From: Portulaca oleracea
Lineage: Eukaryota; Streptophyta; Magnoliopsida; Caryophyllales; Portulacaceae
Direction: 5' to 3'
Assembly (NCBI GenBank): GCA_029582165.1
Contig: CM055893.1
Location: forward strand, 28,085,679 to 28,149,678
DNA: 64,000 bases
Shown here one piece after another: positions 33,031-43,011 of the stretch. The notes under the pieces are model-generated. The model was not told the origin of the DNA. It was given only the letters and a program-made list of their open reading frames with translations, and did not search any database. The position numbers were made by a program, and so were the translations under genes. The stretch's first letter is position 1; each line of letters opens with the position of its first letter.

Positions 33031-33756
33031 TCAAGAACTCAAGACTTGGGCCATTACTGTAGATGATGTCAATGCCCTAAGAAGCTTGTCAAACTCTTCA
33101 GCATGCGGTTTACAAGCTTGCAAATAAGAGAGCAACAAAAGAGTTATAGCAGAAAATGTAAGTATCGCTCTCTTAAATAGATCAAAGGCCTTAGAAAAAT
33201 CAAAAGAATCAAAATAAGTCGTCCACATGATTTTTCTAGCTGAGTCCTCTAGGAATTCACAATATGGATCAAGATAGAGATGAAACCCTTCTAAAGTGCC
33301 TAAGGACAAGTCAAAGACATTGTTGATCCCCTCAATCACAGTCACATCACAAGAGTTAACCACACATTCCACATCAACATGAACATCAATGGTCTTTTCA
33401 CAGGGAATGGGCTCCTCAAGGTTCTTAGGGGCAACAGAAGTTAGTGAACAAAGTACAGAAGCATGGAGTACATCATTAGATTCCTCTCTTGAAGGACCCA
33501 ATCCACCCACAAACCCCTCACAAGACTCCTCATCAATAGCATCAATTGACTCATGACAAACATCATCATCATACCTAGCATCAAACCTATGGGAATCACT
33601 CACCTCAAACCCCGTCGACTGAGAAAAAGGTAAGGATGCATTAGGAAAAGTCAAGACACCATCAGTAGTGTCTCTGGGTAAGCTAGAATGAGAAGGAGCA
33701 ACAGTTGGCAAAGATGACTCAGAAGAGTAAACTATTTCCTCTAGACTAGCTTCCAA
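33031..33756 (-). CDS. Unknown 241-residue protein of the non-autonomous element
   Basis: The ORF overlaps the gag fragment by 16 bases in another frame. It is acidic and rich in Ser, Asp and Glu (DDDVCHESIDAIDEESCEGF), with several Cys and His residues, and ends with a hydrophobic segment (AILTFSAITLLLLSYLQA, about residues 193-210) and a short tail. The segment could be a membrane helix or a buried helix. No protease, RT or other known motif was found. It occupies the place where gag-pol would continue. It could be a rapidly evolving relative of ORF3, a captured host sequence or a degraded pol read in a chance frame; the near-identical LTRs argue that the ORF was present at insertion. Confidence 0.5.
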   Translation of the reverse strand: MEASLEEIVYSSESSLPTVAPSHSSLPRDTTDGVLTFPNASLPFSQSTGFEVSDSHRFDARYDDDVCHESIDAIDEESCEGFVGGLGPSREESNDVLHASVLCSLTSVAPKNLEEPIPCEKTIDVHVDVECVVNSCDVTVIEGINNVFDLSLGTLEGFHLYLDPYCEFLEDSARKIMWTTYFDSFDFSKAFDLFKRAILTFSAITLLLLSYLQACKPHAEEFDKLLRALTSSTVMAQVLSS

Positions 33757-34135
33757 CTTATCTTGTTGCTCTTACGCCTCATCAAAATCTGAAGACTAGC
33801 TAAGCCTGGGCATGTAGATTCATCATGGTCAAAAGAATTACACAAACGACAATGAGGCAAACAATGGGGTTGAGTACATAATCTAGCATGAGATGCAGAA
33901 AGATTGGGGAAAGAAGATGCACCATAATAATTTTCAAAATCACGAGTATCACGTGCAAGCCACTCAAGCAAACTCCAAGCTTCATCAACAGTTTGAGTAT
34001 CATAGAAACCAAAATACTCTAATAGAGTACGGGTCTCTATATTCACCCCCTCCACAACAATATCAAGAATATCTGATTTCCCAGGAATAATACCACATGG
34101 AACAGGACAAGCAAGTAATCGCTCAAAATAGCGCT
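33741..34135 (-). pseudogene. gag: C-terminal half of gag with zinc knuckle
   Basis: The 34055-33741 ORF reads VNIETRTLLEYFGFYDTQTV and DEAWSLLEWLARDTRDFE, matching the C-terminal capsid part of Athila/Tat gag (G...R.LL....F....EAW.LLE.LA). A perfect CX2CX4HX4C knuckle follows (CRLCNSFDHDESTC, about residues 69-82). The same frame extends upstream to about 34135 with FERLLACPVPCG, but the N-terminal half of gag is missing and no good start was found there. After the knuckle the frame closes and the 241-residue ORF takes over one frame away. If translated, it could still bind RNA. Confidence 0.65.
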
Positions 34136-34292
34136 AAAATAATTCCTGCTCAAATTGGGGGAAATAGATAATTGCCATTTTTTTTTGATTTTTTTTTGAA
34201 AAAAAAAATAAAAAAAATAAAAACGGGAAAAACAAAAGGGAAAAGATCTAGTCAATCTAAGGATATTCGTTCGGTGGCGGCTAGGGACAAAG

Positions 34293-34310
34293 TCCCCGGC
34301 AACGGCGCCA
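34293..34310 (-). promoter_or_regulatory. Primer-binding site, tRNA-Asp, perfect
   Basis: Reverse complement of TGGCGCCGTTGCCGGGGA, six bases inside the 5' LTR end. Confidence 0.9.
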
Positions 34311-34316
34311 AAAACT

Positions 34317-35825
34317 TGATAAGCCGCAAGTGCACGGGTGAAATTGTAGCATATATCAAGGTCGATCCCACAGAGACTTTGCTAGCTACACACCAAACTA
34401 GCTTCCTATGTGATTGCTAAATCAGTCGGGTTTTGAATGAGATCAATCTATAGCTAATTCTATTCACTAACAAATAGCAAATCTAACTAATATTGACACA
34501 AATCACAAGATCCAATCAATAGGAAAAAGACGTTCAGGGGATAAAACCTAAGTAACTCTATGAATCTAATAAGTGGATTGAACATGTATGTCACCAATTT
34601 GGTACATTTTAGGGTCGATAATCGCATAAATTATTCCGTAGCGAGCTTTTGGCAATGAAACGGATTGCTTAGCAAAATCAATCACCTACTGTCGTGGTTA
34701 TTTCAATTTTAACTAAGTTAAAGATCAAATTATCCAATGACCCCTAATTATAAAGTCTTCTATGTCTAGTTCACTTCATAACTAATTTAATCCTAAGGGT
34801 TCCGATTATCGAATTTCTCCGTTCGGTACTTCATTCAACAATCTAATTCCATATTCTTGATGGCCAGTCAAAAACAATGACATACATAATCAAAGGATAA
34901 ATGAAATGCATTCAAACTAGATAACAACTTGTTCAATCCAACAAAATTCAATCCATGAAAGCAACTAATTAGAGTTTATCCCCCAAACTAAAATAAACTA
35001 CTCACTACTCATGTTCAAAACACAAAACATATCAAAATATATTCTAGAAAGCATGAAACCTAAAAGCAAGAGAAGTAAACCGAGATGGAAATCGTTCCTC
35101 GCTTGAATGATGATCGGTGGGGACTTTTGCTCCTCCACTTCAATGGATTTCTTGAGAATCGATCTTCAAACTCCAATAAACCCTCAATCTTCAACTAAGG
35201 ATGAAAGTGGATGGATGTGTGGAGGAAGGGATGGATGATGGTAGAGATGGAGATGGATGGATGGTATGGAAGGATATGGATTAGGGTTAGGTTATGGAAT
35301 GGAAGATGGTAGAATCATCATTGCCTATGAACAACCGGAAACAAGCATAATATAGGCAAATAGCAACTCAAAACCGCCGAAAATGAAGAGACACAGGTGA
35401 CACGGACCGTGCCAGGGGTGACACGGACCGTGCCCTTCTTTGCCGACACGGGATCGTGCCTCCGTGCACTACCCGTGTCGGTCGCTTCAATTTTTCTCAT
35501 GTTCTAGTCATAGGCACTACCCGTGCCTCCTCTGGCACCACCCGTGCCACTGCAGACTCGGGCCTAAGAGCTCTTCGGGCCATTGTTTGGGCCTTGGGTG
35601 ATCCAACTTCACACTTCTTGGTCCTTTACGCACACAACTTGGATCTACACTTGATTTTTGGCTTGGTTTACATCGATTCTTCACAAATTCCCTACAAAAC
35701 TCACCAAACTCCAAACCAAGCGTAATATGGGAAATTCGGGTATAAAATAATATAATCAAATCAAATATTCCCCAAACTTCTCATCAAAACAACCAAGTTT
35801 TCATATATACAAGAAGTACTTATCA
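34317..35825 (-). mobile_element. 5' LTR of the non-autonomous element
   Basis: Starts at 35825 and ends at 34317 on the minus strand, nearly identical to 29655-31142. The cassette at 35390-35600 carries an extra segment with CCGACACGGGATCGTGCC and a different spacing. Confidence 0.9.
35390..35600 (-). repeat. GC-rich cassette, 5' LTR of the non-autonomous element
   Basis: Same GACACGGACCGTGCC theme as 30720-30890 but rearranged and longer, while flanking LTR sequence is almost unchanged. Confidence 0.6.
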
Positions 35826-35830
35826 CTCGC
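35826..35830. repeat. 5-bp target duplication, right
   Basis: CTCGC, matching 29650-29654. Confidence 0.85.
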
Positions 35831-36720
35831 CATCACCTTTTTGGCGAAGTATTTTTCTGCAAAAAGCTCACCAGCCTAATGAATCAGATTTCTACATTCA
35901 CGCAGGAGCCGGATGAGTCACTATATGATGCTTGGGAAAGATTTAAGGACATTCTACGACAATGTCCTCAACATGGATTTGAACCTTGGGTTCCTATCCA
36001 ATCCTTCTTCAATGGAGCGAATGAGTCGACAAGAGGATGCATCCTCTCTGCAGCCAGAGGCGATCTCATGGACAAGACTATGCCTTAAATCACGAGTCTG
36101 ATCGAACATCTGGCGAACAACTCATGTCAGTGGTCTAAACCCCGCCAAAAGGCGGGAGGTATGTTTAATGTTGATGCAATTTCTTTATTGTCATCTAAAC
36201 TTAATTCTTTAAGGCAAAAAATGGACTGATTGAGTTTATCACCAAACCCTCCTACCTGTAATGTCTGTTAGTCAACCGAACACGAAACTTTTACTTGCCC
36301 TACAAGTGGAGCTAGTAATGAATAAGTCCAACAGGCCAACTATGTTGGCAACCAAACACAGAATTATGATATGAATTCCAACACTTACCACCCTGGACTT
36401 AGAAATCACACGAATTTTTCTTATATGAACGACAACCCTACTGGTCCTCTTCAAGGACAAGGACAAGGACAACAAAAGTATGTTCCCCCACCTCAAAGAC
36501 CACCTCAACAAGGCCGTCCTCGAAAATCTAACTTAGAAACCTTGATGGAAAGCCTTATCGCCGGACAGAAGAAACAAAAAAATGTCATAAAAGACTTAAT
36601 GCAAAAGGTAGAGGCTTTAGCAACCCACAATAAGATTTTAGAAAATCAGATCGCTAATTCAGCTACTCCCTCTACTAGTTTGCCACCTCAACCTGTTCCT
36701 AAACCCGAATACTCAATGTA
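35826..36720 (+). pseudogene. gag: Element B gag, second part
   Basis: Gag resumes after the nested element. ISTFTQEPDESLYDAWERFK and CPQHGFEPWVPIQSFFNG complete the capsid domain; stops occur near 35876 and 36086. A Gly/Gln/Pro-rich stretch (36371-36520) and a coiled-coil-like segment (IKDLMQKVEALATHNKILEN, about 36590-36650) follow, as in element C at 50130-50200. Breaks show that this copy is inactive. Confidence 0.75.
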
Positions 36721-37295
36721 ACGCTATAACTTGCGAAGAAGTTAACTTTCAGTGTGAACCTTTAGGAGAGCATATTTTGCATGGGATAGTCAAGAACGAC
36801 CCTAAACCAGACCTGTTAGAGGGAATTAAAACCCCCTCAATTATGCCTAATAAGGAAGACCTAAGCGATTTTAGGATCCCTGTTCAGTTGGATGGTAAAC
36901 CCATCAAGTATGCGTTGTGTGATACCGGATCCGAGGTGAATGTTTTGCCTACGTCTTACTAAAGGAAATATGAACATAGGGAATTGAGGGTATCGATAAG
37001 ATTTTTCGTCTAGCAGATAAGACCCTTAGGAAACATCTAGGAATCTTATATGAAACATCTAGGAATCTTAGATACAGGAGAAGATCCAGAACTAGAGATT
37101 ATTCTAGGGAGGTCTTTCCTTTCAAATGTCAATTGCAAGATGGATATGAGGAAAGGAACAATGATCATCGAGCTAGGAAAGTCGATGACAGAGTATGAAG
37201 TACGAAAAGGCAAGTTAATTCAGAAAAAAGTTTCGAAGATAATTCATGATGATGGTGATTCGGTTCCAAAACGGTTCAAGGACCCCGATGAGTAG
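36721..37295 (+). pseudogene. pro: Element B protease
   Basis: The 36777-36962 frame has FRIPVQLDGKPIKYALCDTG, with the aspartic protease DTG motif intact and SEVNVLP behind it; a stop follows at 36960. The 37050-37295 frame carries LEIILGRSFLSNVNCKMDMR, the second conserved protease block (ILGRPFL in the family), and ends in a lysine-rich tail at a stop. Protease releases gag products during particle maturation. No RT sequence follows. Confidence 0.75.
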
Positions 37296-37659
37296 GGTCC
37301 ATAATGTCGAGCTAACGACGTTAAACAAAGTAACCCCAGGGAGGTACACCATTATCTAATATTTATTCCTCCCCACTTTTTTTTTTAATTTTAGTGCAGT
37401 TATTTTATTTCAATTTTTACACCCTAGCAATTTTTAATTTTGAAGTTTACTAATGTTTTTCTTTTAGTGTGTAGAGAAAAGGAAGAAATTCAAGGAATTT
37501 ATGGCTTTTATTAAAATTATTATTTCTAACCTAATGAATTTTATGTTGGTAGATGTTTGTAGGGATTTTTGGCATGTCAAATTGTAGGGAAAATAAGGAG
37601 CAAACAAAGAAAAAGGGAGAAAACAAGCAAAAAGTTACAAAAATCGAACTACCATCATC
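37296..37659 (+). other. Post-protease non-coding segment
   Basis: Contains CCCAGGGAGGTACACCATTATC (37336-37357), comparable to the GGGAGG motif after pol in Athila elements (56138), then T-rich DNA. No pol remnant seen. Confidence 0.5.
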
Positions 37660-37785
37660 ATGTGAGAAAACGCAGCCAGCGTTTTCAAAACGCCAGCTGC
37701 GCCTCATTCAGAGAGTCAGGTAGGAGTTCTTTTGCAAAACGCAGGCCACGTTTTAAAAATGCTGGCTGCGTTTTATTATTTACCC
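37660..37785 (+). repeat. Internal GC-rich cassette of element B
   Basis: AAACGCAGCCAGCGTTTT, AAACGCCAGCTGCGCC, AAACGCAGGCCACGTTTT and TGCTGGCTGCGTTTT: the same word family as this element's LTR cassette, placed upstream of the ORF3 leader. Confidence 0.65.
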
Positions 37786-37799
37786 AGAAAATTTTGCCC

Positions 37800-38539
37800 G
37801 CCTCTTTCAATTTAGTCGAGCCCTCCTTTCGCTTTTTCTTTCATTTGAAAAGAAAACTCCTCCTTGCTTTACCCTAACCCGACAACCCCTCTCCCCAAAC
37901 GCCACCAGTGCCACCACCCACCACCGCTCTCGCCGCCGTCCACCTTGCCGGCGCCGACGACCATCAACACCACCACCTTCTTCTCTCTCTTCTCTTCTCA
38001 CTTGCACTCTAACACTTTGAATCTTCAAATTCGATTCCTCTTCCCTCTTCAACTCAAGGTATGGAATTTTCAACTCTTTCTCTTGTTCTTTGATTATATA
38101 CTTCATTCTTGGTATGATTTTGGTTGAATACTTGAGTTTATTGAATAATTTGTTCAATGTATACCATATATCATATCCTAGATTCGAATGTCTTGATTTG
38201 GGTTTGATTCTTGGATGAATTCTTGATTAGGGCTTGGTTTGAGTTGATTGATCTTTGATCTTTTTGTTCAAGAATTGAGAGAATTGTGATGTTGGATATA
38301 ATGTGAGAGCAATGTGATGTTGAAATTGAGAAATTTAGGTCTAGGTTTTGGTTGTGATTATGTTGTGGTGTTATACTATGTTTTTAGTAAGGTTTTAGGT
38401 TAGATTTATCTTGATTTCAATCCCTAGTATCAAATAAGCATGGGGGGTTTGTTAGTACTAAGTTTTGCATTATGATCATGCTTATTTGATACCCTAGAAT
38501 CTAACTTGGTGATTGTACTGATTTTGTTAGTATTTTTAG
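37800..38539 (+). promoter_or_regulatory. ORF3 leader with probable 5' UTR intron (element B)
   Basis: A C/T-rich leader (37800-38056) ends CTCAAG|GTATGG; TATTTTTAG at 38531-38539 directly precedes the ORF3 ATG. The GT-AG segment 38059-38539 (481 bases, T-rich 3' end) looks like an intron that would bring the leader next to the start codon. Confidence 0.5.
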
Positions 38540-39850
38540 ATGGTGAGAACTAAGAACCCTAGCTTTTCCGGACCACCAGGTGATAACAACGAAGCCGGAG
38601 GCAGCCGGAAGCGTAAAGCTACGGCAGCGGAAAAAGGAAAACAGAAGGCCGCACCTTCAAAGGACTCGGAAACCCAAACCCCTTCAATTTCGAAGGGGAA
38701 ATTAAGAAAAGGTACGACTCCCTCTCCCAAAGAGCCATCATCCTCACCAAATATATGCATGAAACTTTCTTGCGTAGTTGTGGTATGTTGGATGATGTTG
38801 ATTGGATGTTAGGTCGTTGTCACATGACCAACTTAGCTAGGTTAGGCGAACCGACCTATAGGAGGATTACCCTTGATTTTTTGTCGATCCTAGTTGTGAA
38901 CCTCCAAGGGAGGGACGGGTGCATTCGTTTCCAGCTTTTGGGGGTAGAGAGGACCATGATCGTGTCCTAATTTACCCGTGCCTTTGACCTTCCCGAGCGA
39001 ACATGCAGGAATTCATCCCTTATACCCGTAGATTGGGATGGACAGGGTTTCTTTTTCAGAATCTCAGGTTTTGACAATTGGGACCCTAGCAACACCCCCG
39101 CGATCGCGATTAGAAACCCCGTAATGAGGTATGTCCACCGCATACTCTCATGCAGTATTTTCGGAAGACCCGGTAGCTCAAACAAAGCTGCCCGGGCTGA
39201 TTGTTATATGTTGTGTTGCATGCTAGATGTCGACACTCGTGCTGACCCCGCAGCTATGTTAGCTCACCATCTTTCTAGTTTCGCCACCTCAACCAACAAA
39301 GGCATTGCCATAAGGGGGCTACGTTACTCACCTTGCACACCAATTCGGCTTTAGGCCACCTAGGAACCCCACTGACCTAGTCCTGGGTAGCTTATTCTTA
39401 GATGGGGACCAATGTAATGCCTTTGGTTTGTGTAAGTTTGATAAGGACTCGCGTTGCCTTTGGGTCTATCCCAACAACGCTAGGTTCCCTCTGCCTAACC
39501 CCCACACCTCACCCCAAGTTGCTGAGAATTTGATATGGATACCACCATTTCCTGAGTTCGATCCCGAGCCTGAACATGAAATCCACCCTGACCCTCAACC
39601 TGAACAACCCCAACTATATTATGAGGCGCGCTTTCATGACCTCCAAACCTCCATTGACCGGACCGAGCATCGTGTCAACGAGTTGAGGGAGAGTTTTGTT
39701 GAGTATAGGGGTCAGACTGACCTTCGTTCCGACCGCCTCGACGAGTCCATAGCTAACCTTGCTTGTCTTAAACAGGCCATGTTTGATCGAGCCTCACCAC
39801 CACTAGGACCGAGCCATACTAGCCCTTCCCCACCGACCGAGGATCCTTGA
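38540..39850 (+). pseudogene. Element B ORF3 (ATHILA ORF-1 / env-like family)
   Basis: The start at 38540 opens MVRTKNPSFSGPPGDNNEAG and a Lys/Ser/Pro-rich N-terminus. A frameshift near 38750 leads to the domain typical of the ATHILA ORF-1 family: LARLGEPTYRRITLDFLSIL, then after a stop NPVMRYVHRILSCSIFGRPG (39115-39180) and the Ala/His-rich block ending about 39354. A third frame (39428-39850) holds WIPPFPEFDPEPEHEIH and a coiled-coil-like stretch (LQTSIDRTEHRVNELRESF). The role of this protein is not established; older work calls it env-like, but no signal peptide is visible here. Several frameshifts show decay. Confidence 0.7.
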
Positions 39851-39884
39851 TCCTTTACTTGACCTTACCCTTCATCGTTGTCTT

Positions 39885-39922
39885 TTGCATTGAGGACAAT
39901 GCAATGGTTAAGCATGGGGGTA
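39885..39922 (+). promoter_or_regulatory. Internal hairpin and purine motif (element B)
   Basis: TTGCATTG, AGGA, CAATGCAA (39885-39904; 8 of 8 paired) then TGGTTAAGCATGGGGGTA, 34 bases after the ORF3 stop. Confidence 0.8.
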
Positions 39923-41903
39923 TGAATATTCTGTGAATATTTTTCTTATTTCTTTGTTTTTCATTTATTTTTCTTTTATTTTCGTCTTTCTTTTTCTTGT
40001 TTCATGCTTATTTTTCAGTTTTTAGTGTGATTTTTCTTGTTTTTGTGTGTTTCTTTTATTTGGTTATTCATAGTTTAGCATGCTTTTTAGTTTTTAGCTT
40101 GTTTGTTTTCTTTTATTTGAGTTTCTTGTGTGTTTTTCTTTTGTTTTATAGTTTTCTTAAGCTTTTCTTTCTAAGTTTTTCTCTTAAATTGCATCCACCT
40201 AGATTGTATTAGTTAGAAGCATATAGATTTTTCCTTTATTTCTTTTCTTAGTTTGTTTCTTTTTCTTTCTTTTGCATTCACAAATCCAAAAAAATCAGAA
40301 AATTAGAAAAAGATAAAAAAAATAAAAAATAAAGAAATGAAAAAAAGAAAAATAATATAGAAAAGAATGGAAAAAACCAAAAAAAGTATAGGATAGGACT
40401 AGGATTAAAACCGGAAACACCTTCGGTGATGATTTGTAAACCCTTCTTACTTTCAGTTTAACTTGCTTCGCTTAGAAAAGTTTGGATGAGATCTCAAAAG
40501 TTTTTGAAACCTTTTCCTTCAAATGTTCTGATTTTGAGACAAGTTGCGAAAGTTGTATTTGACTGTTTTGACTATCTTAGAAAGTATAAATGTGCGTGCC
40601 GCAAATCTTTGGGCTAAGTTTAGTTGATTGAGCCCCATCCCGTGAGTCCACATTGCCTAAATTTTGAACTGATCACTTTTATCAATTCCATGATCTCCCG
40701 AGTGACTCACCCATTAGTTGCATCTCTAGAACTTGTTTTGCATCTTGCTTGAGACTACATATTTGCATTGTACGCTGTGACAAAGTGATTAAGGCATCCA
40801 TTTTATTTTGTAAAGCTACATTGCTAAATGGCCTACCTTACATTATATTTACAAGTCTTTTTGCCTCGCCTAGCCTTTATTTATCCTTCTTTCATGATTG
40901 AACCCTGACAATACAAGCCTTGGCCTTCGATATCCAATATCCCTTTGCCTTGCTTGGTTGGATGAGAGTTTGCCGTTTTTTTGGAAGAAACAGTTGGTTT
41001 GGTGTGATCGTGAACAAAATATGAAGTTTGGGAGAATCTGAAAGTCCCGCAGTTTGAATGATTGGTGTTTGGTTATGTTGTTCATATATTTTATCGAGGT
41101 CGAAGTTATAATTCCATAGTTTTCTTCTCCCCGATCACCCACCAAAAAATAATAATAATAAAAGAGAGAAAAAGAGTTCCAAAAACGAAAGGGTGTTTAG
41201 GGAGATTCAATTTAAAGTCCTGAAAACTTTGACCTGGTTGTATTCAGTTGAGATGTTTCATATTGTTGTGGATGAAAGGTGAAATTCCTTGCATACATTA
41301 AGCAAGAAGGTGAGTTTAGAGTGTTATACTCGTTGAAAATCAATCCTAGCATGGCTCTCAACTCCTCATTGCCAAATTTTTCCGCTCCTTTCCCTTAACC
41401 TAAACCCAGTTACAACCCGGAAAAGTCCTTTTGATTGTCACTTGTGCATTGCATACCAGTAGTGGAGAGCGAGGCTCTTACCAAGCTTATGGTAGTTTGT
41501 TTCTATTGGTCTGAGTATGAGAAGAACTCACATACATATTCAAAATTGAGTGATTGAGTGTTTATTCTTTCCTATGTGAGGTTTGCTCTTTTTGATTGAC
41601 TTACGTCCATAACTAACCGCGCACATTTGCATTATTGTTAAGACTGTTGGCGGATTTATGCTCCTGAAGTACTTGTTCTCTCGTTTTGGTTTCGAAAATT
41701 TCTTCTCTCTCTTTTGAACTGAGTTTTGATCTTACCCAGACTGATCTTTGTGCTTGCTAGTTGAATTTATGTGTTCGAATGGTTAGCCTGAGGGGGTGTT
41801 AAGATTTTGTTCTTGTAATTCTATCGAAAACTCTTTCCGCCTCTTTCTCTTCCTAAATTTGTTTTTCCTGTTTGAGCCCTAATCCTCATGTTTTCAATTT
41901 TGA
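39923..41903 (+). other. Element B 3' UTR between the two hairpin/purine motifs
   Basis: About 2 kb, no credible ORF; colinear with the reverse of 25177-27212. Contains a T-rich tract (39930-40200) and an A-rich tract (40280-40400). Confidence 0.65.
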
Positions 41904-41942
41904 CTTGCTTGAGGACAAGCAAGAGCTAAGCATGGGGAGATT
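41904..41942 (+). promoter_or_regulatory. Hairpin and terminal polypurine tract (element B)
   Basis: CTTGCTTG, AGGA, CAAGCAAG (41904-41923; 8 of 8 paired) then AGCTAAGCATGGGGAGAT and the LTR start at 41943. Confidence 0.8.
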
Positions 41943-42209
41943 TGATAAGTCGTTTTTATATAGAGTTTTTAGGGCTCAAAACATATCAGTTTCATGCTTT
42001 TTGTATCCGATATATAGTATTTTTGTGTCAATTTTTGTGATTTATACACTTGTTCGGGAATTTGGTGTGTTTTACAAGAATTGGTGGAATTATGTCAAAA
42101 AGCATGAAGAATTGGAGAAGAAATAGCAAAAATCATGGATAATAAAAAAAGAAGTTGAAGAAGAAGGGAAAGAAGGAAGGAAGAAACGACCCGTTATGCC
42201 ACGACCCAA

Positions 42210-42412
42210 CCCAATTAGGGCGGAGGGACAAGGCGCGGGCAGCGTTTTTAAAACGTAACCCGCGCCTCGTCCAGAAACATCAGAAACCGAGCAGAAGAGA
42301 AACGCAGGCCGCGTTTCTAGGGCACAGCCAGCGCCCTCTCGCGGAGAACTTCACTTCTTGGGCAAAACCCATCCAGCGTTTCAAAAACGCAGGCCGCGTT
42401 TTGTGCCCTAAT
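42210..42412 (+). repeat. GC-rich palindromic cassette, element B 3' LTR
   Basis: Same themes as 27840-28045 with visible word changes (for example GGCGCGGGCAGCG near 42233), while the flanking LTR sequence is nearly the same. Confidence 0.6.
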
Positions 42413-42419
42413 CCAGCCG

Positions 42420-42426
42420 TATAAAA
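42420..42426 (+). promoter_or_regulatory. TATA box, element B 3' LTR
   Basis: TATAAAA before GGGCTTCG, as in the 5' LTR. Confidence 0.6.
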
Positions 42427-43011
42427 GGGCTTCGTCCACGCCGTATAACGTGTGAATTTAGATGAATTTAGATAGGGAAAGGAGTCACCATTGATTTTAG
42501 GAAATCCATAAACCAAAATAAAAAATGAAAACTCCAGTATGCGAGCTTAGATTCCGAGCCCGGGAGTAAGATTACGAATCCAAGAATTAAAGAATTCTTG
42601 GATTCGCTTGTTTCAAAAACAGACTCTACTAAAATCGAGCTCGAAATGAAAGAGAGCGGGGGGAAGTTTAAAAGCTTTCACAACATTATATTCTAAACAT
42701 ACAAAATGTGGTGCATATTTAGAAATTACTATACAAAGATGGCTTTGAGAGTAGGGTTACATGATTATGAAATTATAAATTAAAATGATCAAACCTCACT
42801 TGCTTGCAAGTAATAATGAAGAATAGATAGAGACTTGAGATGACGAACTTTGGTACCGCGCACACTTGAGAACTTTTGGATGGAGATAAAATAGGGATTT
42901 TTTGAGAGAGAAATGGGAGATAATGCGGGTGTTAATGGTGAAAGGTGGTGATAATTGTTGATGGGACGAGTTAATGAAAATTGTTGATGAAATGAGTGAA
43001 GGAATGGGGGG

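Larger units (their letters stand above)
29655..35825 (-). mobile_element. Complete non-autonomous Tat-like element with half a gag
   Basis: Two LTRs (29655-31142, 34317-35825) are nearly identical; by eye I count about a dozen substitutions plus a rearrangement in the GC cassette. A perfect 18-base tRNA-Asp primer site lies at 34293-34310 and a hairpin/polypurine tract at 31143-31181, both on the minus strand. A 5-bp duplication (CTCGC) flanks it. The 3.2-kb interior codes only for a gag C-terminal half with an intact zinc knuckle and a 241-residue unknown ORF; protease, RT and integrase are absent. It must borrow enzymes and is probably the youngest insertion here. Confidence 0.9.
27581..42437 (+). 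mobile_element. Element B: Athila/Tat-type, gag-protease-ORF3, no RT or integrase
   Basis: Order: 5' LTR, tRNA-Asp-type primer site, gag (split by a nested element at 29655-35825), protease, GC cassette, spliced-looking leader, ORF3, first hairpin/purine motif, 3' UTR, second hairpin/purine motif, truncated 3' LTR. RT, RNase H and integrase are absent between protease (stop 37295) and the cassette (37660). The 3' LTR breaks off at about 42437 just after its TATA box. Without the nested insert the element is about 8.7 kb. Confidence 0.8.
41943..42437 (+). mobile_element. Element B 3' LTR, truncated
   Basis: Matches 27581-28075. Similarity stops shortly after TATAAAAGGGCTTCGTCC at about 42437, where DNA next to an Ogre-type primer site begins. 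Confidence 0.8.

Noticed and set aside
30788..35759. Pairs of similar ORFs at 30788-31076 and 35456-35759 as a gene family
   Set aside because: They are the same LTR sequence in two copies, read through the GC cassette.
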